Assembly (NCBI GenBank): GCA_021796055.1
Contig: JAJYOS010000310.1
Location: 1 to 7,367 of the forward strand
From: Bacteroidota bacterium
GTDB lineage: Bacteria; Bacteroidota; Kryptoniia; Kryptoniales; JAKASW01
Direction: 5' to 3'
DNA length: 7,367 nt
Shown here: piece after piece, positions 1 through 6,417 of the stretch
Position numbering within the stretch: position 1 is the first letter of the stretch
Layout: every line of letters begins with the position of its first letter
Notes under the pieces: generated by a model
Told to the model about the DNA's origin: nothing
The model's input: the letters and a program-made list of their open reading frames with translations, nothing else
Databases searched by the model: none
Translations under genes and position numbers: made by a program

Positions 1-46
1 AGACGAGGTCGTCCGACCGGCCCGGGCGAGAAATTTTTCAAAATAA
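1..46 (+). CDS. C-terminal tail of an upstream gene, possibly the HlyD-type adaptor of the pump (partial)
   Basis: The frame beginning at base 2 is open from the left edge and ends at TAA 44-46. It gives a 14-residue tail, DEVVRPARARNFSK. The last A of the stop is the first A of the next gene's ATG (a TAATG junction), an arrangement typical of translationally coupled genes in one operon. The fragment is too short for any homology call. The HlyD/membrane-fusion assignment is inference from context: in ybhG-ybhF-ybhS-ybhR type loci the adaptor gene directly precedes the ATPase, and a pump with its own TolC needs an adaptor not found elsewhere in the window. The basic tail with no hydrophobic stretch fits but proves nothing. 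Confidence 0.45.
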   Translation, partial: DEVVRPARARNFSK

Positions 47-954
47 TGATTATACAAGTCGACAATATAACTAAGAAATACGGCGACCTGAAAGCTGTGG
101 ACGAAGTCTCCATGACGGTCGAGAAGGGAGAACTTGTCGGCATTATAGGACCCGACGGAGCAGGGAAGACAACGTTCTTGCGGATGTTGTCCGGCGCGCT
201 GGAGCCGACGAGCGGTACCGTGATCGTGGAGGGTAAGACTTTTTCGGAAAATCGTCGCGAGCTCAAAGAAGACATCGGCTATTTGTCACAGATCAGTCAG
301 GCATATGGCGATCTTACGGTGTGGGAAAACCTCGAGTTCTTCGGAAAAATCAGAAAGGTGCGGGACTGGCAGGAGCGTGGCGAGCGCCTCCTCAGGTTTG
401 CAGGGCTGGCCGAATTCAAAGGGAGACTCGCCGACCAGCTGTCCGGAGGGATGAGACAGAAGTTGGGCATCTGCTGCGCCGTCATCCATCAACCGAAGAT
501 CCTGATACTCGATGAACCGACCACCGGTGTGGATCCTGTCTCGAGGAGAGAGCTGTGGCTCATACTCGCTTCGTTTCTGAGAAACCAGATGACAATTGTC
601 GTCGCTACTCCATACTTGAACGAGGCTGAGAGATGCAACAAGGTAGCTCTGTTTAACGATGGGAAATTGCTCCGCTATAACAGTGTGCCCGGCCTGATAT
701 CCGAGACATCGCTCCACGTCTTCGAGGTTCATTCCCGTAATTTGAAGCGAGCGTTTGAGGTGGTTTCGGGTTTCGATTTCGCAGAGAGTCTCGTCGTGCT
801 GGGAGACAGAATTTCGTTCGTCACTCCCGAAGCATCACGTGATAAAGTCGGCTCGATTCTCGAGGCGCTGCGAATCAAGGTCGACGAAAGAGCCGAATTA
901 AAGGAAATCGGTGCATCGCTTGACAATATTTTTGCAGATCTGATAAAGTCGTAA
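46..954 (+). CDS. ABC transporter ATP-binding protein, equivalent to the N-terminal half of YbhF
   Basis: This 302-residue cytoplasmic ATPase would power an ABC-2 type exporter. Visible motifs are Walker A GPDGAGKT (35-42), Q-loop Gln82 in YLSQ, signature LSGGM (132-136), Walker B ILILDE (152-157) and a D-loop with GVDP (161-164). A C-terminal accessory segment follows from about residue 215 and ends in DNIFADLI, the usual tail of this DrrA/CcmA-like group. The H-loop is abnormal: where family members have Thr-His, this protein has Thr188-Pro189-Tyr190, so the histidine contacting the ATP gamma-phosphate is missing. As I recall it, the first half of E. coli YbhF also lacks this histidine and also has the GPDGAGKT Walker A. 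The ATG overlaps the previous stop by one base and has no strong Shine-Dalgarno, suggesting coupling. The frame is open upstream, but the ATG gives the normal N-terminus. It most likely pairs with the second ATPase (2295-3233). The exported substrate cannot be read from the sequence. Confidence 0.93.
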   Translation: MIIQVDNITKKYGDLKAVDEVSMTVEKGELVGIIGPDGAGKTTFLRMLSGALEPTSGTVIVEGKTFSENRRELKEDIGYLSQISQAYGDLTVWENLEFFGKIRKVRDWQERGERLLRFAGLAEFKGRLADQLSGGMRQKLGICCAVIHQPKILILDEPTTGVDPVSRRELWLILASFLRNQMTIVVATPYLNEAERCNKVALFNDGKLLRYNSVPGLISETSLHVFEVHSRNLKRAFEVVSGFDFAESLVVLGDRISFVTPEASRDKVGSILEALRIKVDERAELKEIGASLDNIFADLIKS

Positions 955-960
955 AGGAGG
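953..960 (+). promoter_or_regulatory. Strong ribosome binding site for the TolC-like gene, deciding a TTG start
   Basis: AAAGGAGG overlaps the TAA stop (952-954) of the first ATPase. It ends nine bases before the TTG at 970, a normal spacing. The nearest in-frame ATG is at 982, 21 bases beyond the site and too far for efficient use. Starting at TTG also keeps the basic Arg-Lys n-region of the signal peptide. This is the best Shine-Dalgarno in the window and suits a gene that is not directly overlapped by its predecessor. Confidence 0.75.
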
Positions 961-969
961 AAATCAAAA

Positions 970-2292
970 TTGCGGAAAATTATGATTATGCTGGCGATAA
1001 TTTGTGCAGCCGGCTTGACTTACGCGCAGGTACCGCTGACGCTAAATGAGGCGTTGAAGGTTGGGCTTGAGAATTCGAAGACGCTGAAGATAGCGGAGCT
1101 CAACGCAGTCTCTGCTCAGGCAAAATATCACGAGGTAAACGCGAACAGGTGGGCCAACCTGTCGTTTCAGGGAAGGTACACCCGCCTCTCGACAATCCCG
1201 GCGTCTGTGCTTACTCTTCCGGTAAGCATCCCCGGTGTGGGAAATACATTCCAGATTTCACAGAACATTTACAATGACTATGACCTCCAGTTGTCCCTGC
1301 AACAGCCGGTTTTTACGGGCTTCCAGCTTGAGAACGCATCGAAGGCGGCTCGCGACAACGCTGAGGCCGCCACGTACGATACAAGGACCGACAAATCAAA
1401 TCTCAAGGTCCAGATTGCCACGGCTTACTGGAGCGTTTACAATGCGCTCGAGGCCGCTAAATTCATGCAGGACAATCTCGATAGGACCAAGTCGCATTAC
1501 CAGCAGGCCGAGAATATGCTGGCACAGGGAATGTTGACGCAGAGCGATGTGCTCAGTGTGAAGGTGCAGGTTTCCAACAGCGAACTCATGCTCCTGAACG
1601 CCCAGAACAATTTCAGGCTGGCAGAAGTCGCTTTGAACAACGTCCTTGGCGTACCGTTGAATACCGAATATACGATAGCTTCTGTGCCGCAAGCCGGCGA
1701 CACTACTCTGCCGGCAATCAGCGACCTTCTCAAAGATGCGCTCGAAAACAGGAGTGAGCTTCACTCGTTGAAATTGAAGGTGCAGGCTGCGGGAGCAGCC
1801 GCTGCCGCTGCCTGGGGTGCATATCTTCCCCAGATTTCGCTCGTCGGGAATTTTTACTATCAGCGGCCGAACCAGAGGATATTCCCTAGCCAGGATGTGT
1901 TCATGAATACATGGGACGCGAGCGTTGTAGTGAGTCTGCCGATCTGGAACTGGGGACAGACCCAGTCGAAGGTGGATGAGGCGAAAGCACAGAGCGAACA
2001 AGCCAGGCTTGCAGAACAGCAGACCGCAGATGCCGTTTACCTCGATGTTACTCAAAGTTACCTGAACTTCAAACAGGCAAAGGATAGGATCCGGGTGGCA
2101 GAGACGACTGTGAAGGATGCAGAAGAAAGCTACCGGATATCTGAACAGAAGTTCAAAGTCGGGCTCGTCACTAACACGGATCTGATTGATGCTGAGGTCG
2201 CGCTGCTCCAGTCCAAGCTGAATTATTCGCAAGCACTTACTGATCTTGAAATTGCAAGAGTGAGCCTGGAAAAGGCGACCGGCCGGTTGTAA
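970..2292 (+). CDS. TolC-family outer-membrane efflux protein (OEP)
   Basis: This 440-residue protein would form the trimeric outer-membrane channel and periplasmic tunnel of the pump. The first 19 residues are a signal peptide: Arg2-Lys3, a hydrophobic core and a likely signal peptidase I cut after TYA (17-19). I see no lipobox, so it is probably not acylated. Two OEP repeats are visible. The first is at about 23-225, with DLQLSLQQPVFTGF (105-118) followed by a long Ala/Gln-rich coiled-coil helix. The second is at about 250-438, with VVVSLPIWNWGQ (319-330) and a matching helix. The helix-turn motifs GMLTQSDVLS (187-196) and GLVTNTDLIDAEV (398-410) mark the periplasmic tips. Length is normal for the family. 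The start is TTG, chosen from the Shine-Dalgarno at 953-960. The gene ends two bases before the second ATPase. An outer-membrane factor encoded between two ATPase genes implies a dedicated rather than shared channel. Confidence 0.93.
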   Translation: MRKIMIMLAIICAAGLTYAQVPLTLNEALKVGLENSKTLKIAELNAVSAQAKYHEVNANRWANLSFQGRYTRLSTIPASVLTLPVSIPGVGNTFQISQNIYNDYDLQLSLQQPVFTGFQLENASKAARDNAEAATYDTRTDKSNLKVQIATAYWSVYNALEAAKFMQDNLDRTKSHYQQAENMLAQGMLTQSDVLSVKVQVSNSELMLLNAQNNFRLAEVALNNVLGVPLNTEYTIASVPQAGDTTLPAISDLLKDALENRSELHSLKLKVQAAGAAAAAAWGAYLPQISLVGNFYYQRPNQRIFPSQDVFMNTWDASVVVSLPIWNWGQTQSKVDEAKAQSEQARLAEQQTADAVYLDVTQSYLNFKQAKDRIRVAETTVKDAEESYRISEQKFKVGLVTNTDLIDAEVALLQSKLNYSQALTDLEIARVSLEKATGRL

Positions 2293-2294
2293 AT

Positions 2295-3233
2295 ATGTCA
2301 CACGCAATAGAAGCATCACTCCTCACAAAAAAATTCGGAAGCTTCATCGCCGTCGATTCGATATCGTTCGCAGTCGAAGAGGGTAAGGTCGTCGGTTTCA
2401 TCGGCGCTAATGGAGCAGGTAAGTCCACGACGATAAAGATGCTCTGCGGTCTGACAAAGCCGACATCCGGGGAGGCAATTGTTGCCGGTTTCGACGTCGC
2501 GAAGCATCCGGAGAAAGTCCGGGAAAATATCGGATATATGTCCCAGAAGTTTTCGTTGTACAGCGATCTTACCGTCAAGGAGAACATAGAGTTTTACGGC
2601 GGAGTATACGGCCTGAGCAACATCGAGCTTAGAGACAGGTTCTCCTGGGTAATGGAAGTCGCCGATCTGAAGGGAAGGGAGAATCTTCTCACGCGGGATC
2701 TTCCTCTCGGCTGGCGGCAGCGTCTTGCTTTGGGGTGCGCGGTCCTGCACCGTCCGAAGATCGTGTTCCTCGACGAACCGACAAGTGGGGTCGACCCGGT
2801 TATACGCAACAAATTCTGGCAGTTGATCGGCCAGCTGTCCGGAGAGGGCGCTACAATAATCGTGACGACTCACCATCTCGAGGAAGCCGAATTCTGCGAG
2901 AATATCATCATGATGCACCTGGGTAAAATTGTCGTGAACGGCTCGCCGGAAGGTATCCGCAGGCAGTTCTCCAATCTGCCTCTATTCGAAATCGAGACTG
3001 CTCAGCCGCTCAACGTATTTAATTTGGTTGAGCTGGAGCCCTGGATCACCGATGCGGCTATCTATGGAAACAACGTGCATGTCTATGCCGAGATTGAGGC
3101 GCCGGTTTCCGCGATCGAAGGCATATTGAAGAAGAACGGCATCGTCGATTTTCAGATAACGAAGGCTTCCCCGACACTGGAAGATATTTTCGTGAAAGAA
3201 ACGCGGCCGAAGACGGGAGTGCCGAATGTTTGA
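2295..3233 (+). CDS. ABC transporter ATP-binding protein, equivalent to the C-terminal half of YbhF
   Basis: This is the second cytoplasmic ATPase of the exporter, 312 residues. It has Walker A GANGAGKS (37-44), Q-loop Gln84 in YMSQ, Walker B IVFLDE (156-161), a D-loop with SGVDP and a proper H-loop histidine, His193 in TTHH. The signature motif is degenerate: LPLGW (136-140) replaces LSGGQ, with the following RQRLAL still typical. As I recall it, the second half of E. coli YbhF has a very similar LPLG motif, so this is a subfamily trait and not decay. The tail from about residue 225 includes LEDIFV, the usual end of the accessory domain. The start lies two bases after the TolC-like stop, with only a weak ribosome site, so coupling is likely. 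The gene overlaps the first permease by eight bases. Its defects complement those of the first ATPase. Confidence 0.93.
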   Translation: MSHAIEASLLTKKFGSFIAVDSISFAVEEGKVVGFIGANGAGKSTTIKMLCGLTKPTSGEAIVAGFDVAKHPEKVRENIGYMSQKFSLYSDLTVKENIEFYGGVYGLSNIELRDRFSWVMEVADLKGRENLLTRDLPLGWRQRLALGCAVLHRPKIVFLDEPTSGVDPVIRNKFWQLIGQLSGEGATIIVTTHHLEEAEFCENIIMMHLGKIVVNGSPEGIRRQFSNLPLFEIETAQPLNVFNLVELEPWITDAAIYGNNVHVYAEIEAPVSAIEGILKKNGIVDFQITKASPTLEDIFVKETRPKTGVPNV

Positions 3234-4356
3234 GAATATACTCACAATTTACCTGAAGGAGTTCCGCCAGCTGAAGCGGGATAGACTCTCACTTGCGGCG
3301 ATCATTCTCGTCCCGACGTTAATGCTTCTGCTTTACGGATACGCTCTGAACTTCGACGTGAAACACGTCCGTCTCGCGGTGCTCGACGAATCGATGACAA
3401 AAGAGAGCCGCGAGCTGCAACAAAAATTTTTCAGCACGGAGTATTTTGACTTCGCAGGCTTCGTTCCTGGTGAATCGGCAATCGATAAGTTTATACAGGA
3501 CAACAAGGCAAAAGCGGTGCTTGTAATCCCCCGCGATTATGCCAGGGAGGTTCTGCTCGGGAAACGCGTCGATGTCCAGGTGCTTCTTGACGGGGCCAAT
3601 TCAAACACGGCCACAATTATCATGGGTTATGTCGACGGCGTGCTTCAGAATTACTCGGCAAATCTTACGGCCCGTTATATGACCCGGAAGGGATTCAGCT
3701 TTGCGTCCGGCGGGATCGACTACAGACCGAGAGTCTACTACAACCCGGAGCTGAAAAGCGCTAAGTTCCTGGTGCCGGGTCTCATCGGGTTTATCCTGAT
3801 GATATTGAGTATCGTAACGCCGGCAATTTCTGTGGTCAGGGAGAAGGAGCGTGGTACACTTGAGCATATCAGCATGGCTCCTACAACCCCGCTTGAAATT
3901 ATACTGGGCAAGACGACACTCTATTTCGTGCTTTCACTCGCCGCCGCTGTGCTCGTTATTTCCGTGAGCTTTGTGCTATTTGATGTCACGGTGCGCGGAA
4001 GCGTGCTGCTCCTCGCGCTGACGATCGTCATTTTCCTGATAGGCACTCTAAGCATAGGCATTCTTATTTCGACTTTTACCAGCTCCCAACAGATGGCATT
4101 CCTGGTCGCGAGCCTCCTATCCATACTTCCAACGTTTATCCTCTCGGGCTTTGTCTTCCCAATCAGCAGCATGGCTCTTCCGCTTCAGATCGTCACATAT
4201 CTTCTGCCGGGAAGATATTTCCTCGCGGCTCTCAGGGCCATCATGATGAAAGGCTCCGGATTCACCGATATTTACGATCAGATCTACCCTTTGGTGATCT
4301 TCGCTCTCGTTATCCCTTCGATCGCGTCGATCAGGCTTAGCAGGAAAGGTTTCTGA
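3226..4356 (+). CDS. ABC-2 type permease (YbhS/YbhR-like), first of two
   Basis: This 376-residue inner-membrane subunit has the ABC-2 permease layout. A cytoplasmic N-terminus carries LKEFRQLKRDR (10-20). TM1 is at about 21-41, followed by a large periplasmic domain at about 42-180. Five more hydrophobic segments lie near 182-203, 228-250, 258-283, 289-312 and 350-370. The loop EKERGTLEHI (206-215) is the conserved cytoplasmic coupling segment that contacts the ATPase. ILSGFVFPISSM (305-316) and the following LPGRYF are family hallmarks. The large external domain is typical of the YbhS/YbhR group and probably contacts the adaptor. The ATG lies inside the end of the second ATPase gene, with GGGAG (3215-3219) six bases upstream as a ribosome site. 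It probably forms a heterodimer with the next gene's product. The substrate is unknown. Confidence 0.93.
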   Translation: MFENILTIYLKEFRQLKRDRLSLAAIILVPTLMLLLYGYALNFDVKHVRLAVLDESMTKESRELQQKFFSTEYFDFAGFVPGESAIDKFIQDNKAKAVLVIPRDYAREVLLGKRVDVQVLLDGANSNTATIIMGYVDGVLQNYSANLTARYMTRKGFSFASGGIDYRPRVYYNPELKSAKFLVPGLIGFILMILSIVTPAISVVREKERGTLEHISMAPTTPLEIILGKTTLYFVLSLAAAVLVISVSFVLFDVTVRGSVLLLALTIVIFLIGTLSIGILISTFTSSQQMAFLVASLLSILPTFILSGFVFPISSMALPLQIVTYLLPGRYFLAALRAIMMKGSGFTDIYDQIYPLVIFALVIPSIASIRLSRKGF

Positions 4357-4357
4357 G

Positions 4358-5494
4358 ATGAAGAGGATCTTGCGCGTCGTCAGGAAGGAATTCCTTCAAC
4401 TCAGGCGGGACCGGAGAATGTTCGGCATGCTCTTCGTCGCACCCGTGCTTCAGTTGATTTTGCTTGGTTACGCCGCAACTGTCGACGTGAGAAACATCCC
4501 GATCGTCATTTGCGACTTGGACAATACAAGGCAGAGCAGGGAGCTCATCTCCCATTTTACCGGCTCGGATTATTTCGTACCGGTGGCGTACATATACGAC
4601 ATCAATAAAATCGACCATTACCTGAAGAGCGGCAAGGCCGGAATGGCGCTGGTTGTCCCCGTACATTTCGGGCGCGATATCCTTGCAGGCAAAACGCCGC
4701 AGCTTGCGGTTATTGCGGACGGATCGGATTCCAATACGAGCGGGATTGGTTTGAGTTACGCGAGCGTCATAGCATTGAGCTACGCGCGCAACATCGTCGT
4801 CCATCGCGCGGAGAAATTCAACCTGATCAAAAATCCGGATGACCTTCCTCAGGTTGTCGCACAATCGCGGGCCTGGTTTAACCCGGATCTGAGGAGCGTG
4901 AACTTCATGGTGCCTGCCGTCCTCGTAATGGTGCTGATGGTCATTACCCTGACGATAACTTCGCTGGCTATAGTAAAGGAAAAGGAGAACGGAACGATAG
5001 AACAGATCGTGGTGACTCCTCTCCATGACCTCGAATTCATCCTCGGTAAGATGATACCCTTCACCCTTATTGGAATCGTGGAAGTATTGCTCGTCCTGTT
5101 CGTCAGCGTCTATGTGTTCAATGTACCGTTGAGGGGAAGTGTTGCGACGCTGCTGGTATTGAGCCTGCTGTTTATCATGGTGGCTCTGGGATTGGGACTG
5201 TTCGTCTCCTCAATTTCGAAGACGCAGCAGCAGGCAACCATGACAGCACAGTTCTTCGTCATGATGCCTATGCTCATCCTTTCGGGCTTTATTTTCCCGA
5301 TAGAGAACATGCCGAAGTTCTTCCAGTATATCACATACCTTGTACCGGTCAGATACTTCATGGAGATAGTCCGGGGGGTTTTCCTGAAGGGAGACGGTTT
5401 CGCCGACCTTTGGCCTCAAACACTAGCTTTGTTCTTGATCGGGGCGGGCGTGTTGTCGCTGAGCGTATATACGTTCAGACGCTCCCTCCGCTAA
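4358..5494 (+). CDS. ABC-2 type permease (YbhS/YbhR-like), second of two
   Basis: This 378-residue inner-membrane protein is a diverged paralogue of the preceding permease, with the same plan. It has an N-terminal basic amphipathic stretch RKEFLQLRRDRR (9-20), TM1 at about 21-40 and a periplasmic domain at about 41-180. Five more hydrophobic segments lie near 182-205, 228-254, 260-285, 295-315 and 350-371. The coupling loop reads EKENGTIEQI (208-217), and the C-terminal hallmark ILSGFIFPIENM (307-318) matches ILSGFVFPISSM in its neighbour. The start follows the previous stop by one base, with AGGAAAGG (4342-4349) eight bases upstream as a ribosome site. It is the last gene of the pump operon, since the next gene is convergent. 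It most likely completes a heterodimeric membrane domain. Nothing in the sequence separates drug export from export of another amphiphile. Confidence 0.93.
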   Translation: MKRILRVVRKEFLQLRRDRRMFGMLFVAPVLQLILLGYAATVDVRNIPIVICDLDNTRQSRELISHFTGSDYFVPVAYIYDINKIDHYLKSGKAGMALVVPVHFGRDILAGKTPQLAVIADGSDSNTSGIGLSYASVIALSYARNIVVHRAEKFNLIKNPDDLPQVVAQSRAWFNPDLRSVNFMVPAVLVMVLMVITLTITSLAIVKEKENGTIEQIVVTPLHDLEFILGKMIPFTLIGIVEVLLVLFVSVYVFNVPLRGSVATLLVLSLLFIMVALGLGLFVSSISKTQQQATMTAQFFVMMPMLILSGFIFPIENMPKFFQYITYLVPVRYFMEIVRGVFLKGDGFADLWPQTLALFLIGAGVLSLSVYTFRRSLR

Positions 5495-5495
5495 T

Positions 5496-5511
5496 GGAAC
5501 ACCGGTGTCCC
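5496..5511. repeat. 16-bp near-perfect palindrome just after the pump operon
   Basis: Starting two bases after the last permease's stop is a 16-bp palindrome with one mismatched pair. Its core, ACACCGGTGT (5499-5508), is perfect and is flanked by GG and CC. As a hairpin it would have only a weak stem with a CCGG loop, and no T-run follows, so it does not look like a standard intrinsic terminator. It may be a DNA-binding site or chance. Confidence 0.4.
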
Positions 5512-5610
5512 ACTCAACGGTCTCGGTCGGATTAATGGATCGTGGATCGGTTGAAAATAGCCGGCTTCTGAAATCTAAGGGAGCACGGTTAGGCCACCCC
5601 ATTACACCGT

Positions 5611-5642
5611 CATTCCAATATTCCCCGATTCCGGTATTCCGT
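5611..5642. repeat. Four-unit octamer tandem array, NATTCCNN
   Basis: Four consecutive 8-base units share the core ATTCC in exact register: CATTCCAA, TATTCCCC, GATTCCGG and TATTCCGT. The array ends two bases before the stop codon of the convergent dehydrogenase gene. The outer bases vary, so it is an old or degenerate array or a set of spaced 5-mers. No function can be assigned from the sequence. Confidence 0.5.
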
Positions 5643-5644
5643 TT

Positions 5645-6415
5645 CTACCTGAAACAGGTCTGTGCGCGCCCGCCGTCGATGCTATATGTGCCTCCCGTGA
5701 TCCAACTTGCCTTGTCAGAGGCAAGGAAGAGAATTAGTTCTGCGATTTCCTCCGGCGTCCCGGCTCTGCCGAGAGGATGAGTGTCTTTTGAGTGTTGAAG
5801 GAACCTTGCGTAAGCTTCTTCATCCATTCCGCCGTTCCTGTGAAGGTTAGTGACCACGACTCCAGGGTTGACGGCATTTACACGCACTCCTTTAGGGGCA
5901 AGTTCAAGTGCCGAGCAGCGAGTCAATTGATCGACGCCGGCCTTGCTCACACAATAAGCCAGTACTCCTGGAAACGCGCGCGTGCCCGTGACGCTTGAAA
6001 CGTTGACTATGTTCCCCTTGCAGTCGATGATCGAGGGAAGGGCAAGCTGCATTAGCCTGAAGACCGACGTGAGATTAATGTCCATCATCTCGTTCCATTG
6101 GGAGTCGGTCGTGTTTTCGATAGTCCCGTTTGCGATGATTCCCGCCGCCTGGACGAGTACATCGATTCTCCCGAATTGTTTCAGGGCGGTGTCGACACAC
6201 TTCTTCCGGTCGTTCTCTTTCGTCACATCGCCCGCGAAGACGAGAATCTGGCCGCTAAACATTTTACATTCTTCCTTGACAGATTCGAGGTGAGAGATGT
6301 TTCTAGCGACTGCTACTACGTTCGCCCCGGCCTCCGCGAATGACTTTGCAGTCGCTCTCCCGATCCCGCTGGACGCGCCCGTTACGATCGCGGTCTTACC
6401 TTTGAAATTATCCAT
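5645..6415 (-). CDS. Short-chain dehydrogenase/reductase (classical SDR, 3-oxoacyl-ACP reductase/glucose dehydrogenase-like)
   Basis: This complete 256-residue cytosolic oxidoreductase has a Rossmann fold. The cofactor motif is TGASSGIG (12-19). Asp63-Val64 contacts the adenine. The usual NNAG is QAAG (89-92). The catalytic tetrad is Asn114, Ser141, Tyr154 and Lys158 (YCVSK), at the expected spacing. PG at 184-185 and the C-terminal ITGGTYSIDGG (239-249) are standard. Ala37-Arg38 at the end of beta-2, with no acidic residue there, suggests NADP(H) over NAD(H). The substrate cannot be deduced: FabG-like, sugar and steroid or alcohol dehydrogenases share all of these features. The start is supported by AAGGA (plus-strand 6421-6425) five bases upstream. 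The gene is convergent to the pump operon and divergent from the acyl-CoA dehydrogenase, so it is probably transcribed alone or after a very small frame upstream. Confidence 0.93.
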   Translation of the reverse strand: MDNFKGKTAIVTGASSGIGRATAKSFAEAGANVVAVARNISHLESVKEECKMFSGQILVFAGDVTKENDRKKCVDTALKQFGRIDVLVQAAGIIANGTIENTTDSQWNEMMDINLTSVFRLMQLALPSIIDCKGNIVNVSSVTGTRAFPGVLAYCVSKAGVDQLTRCSALELAPKGVRVNAVNPGVVVTNLHRNGGMDEEAYARFLQHSKDTHPLGRAGTPEEIAELILFLASDKASWITGGTYSIDGGRAQTCFR

Positions 6416-6417
6416 GA

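Noticed and set aside
46..954. First ATPase as a decaying pseudogene because of the missing H-loop histidine
   Set aside because: All other motifs are intact, the frame is full length and coupled to its neighbours, and the matching half of YbhF also lacks the histidine from memory. This points to a conserved subfamily trait.
1396..2319. A 307-codon open frame on the minus strand opposite the TolC-like gene
   Set aside because: It lies antiparallel to a gene with a clear signal peptide and two OEP repeats. Its translation has no recognisable domain, and long antisense frames are common opposite such coding sequence.
4337..5026. A 229-codon minus-strand open frame opposite the second permease
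   Set aside because: The translation is rich in His, Arg and Asp with no domain pattern, and the plus strand encodes an unmistakable ABC-2 permease.
5537..5549. GGATCG direct repeat separated by one base
   Set aside because: Two copies of a 6-mer are too little to call a repeat element. No further copies follow.
5647..5659. ACCTG-AAA-CAGGT hairpin as the terminator of the SDR gene
   Set aside because: It sits inside the last codons of the gene, has only a 5-bp stem, and no T-run follows on the minus strand.
5505..5780. A 91-codon plus-strand open frame after the pump operon
   Set aside because: It runs into the 3' end of the SDR gene on the opposite strand and has no supported start or recognisable product.
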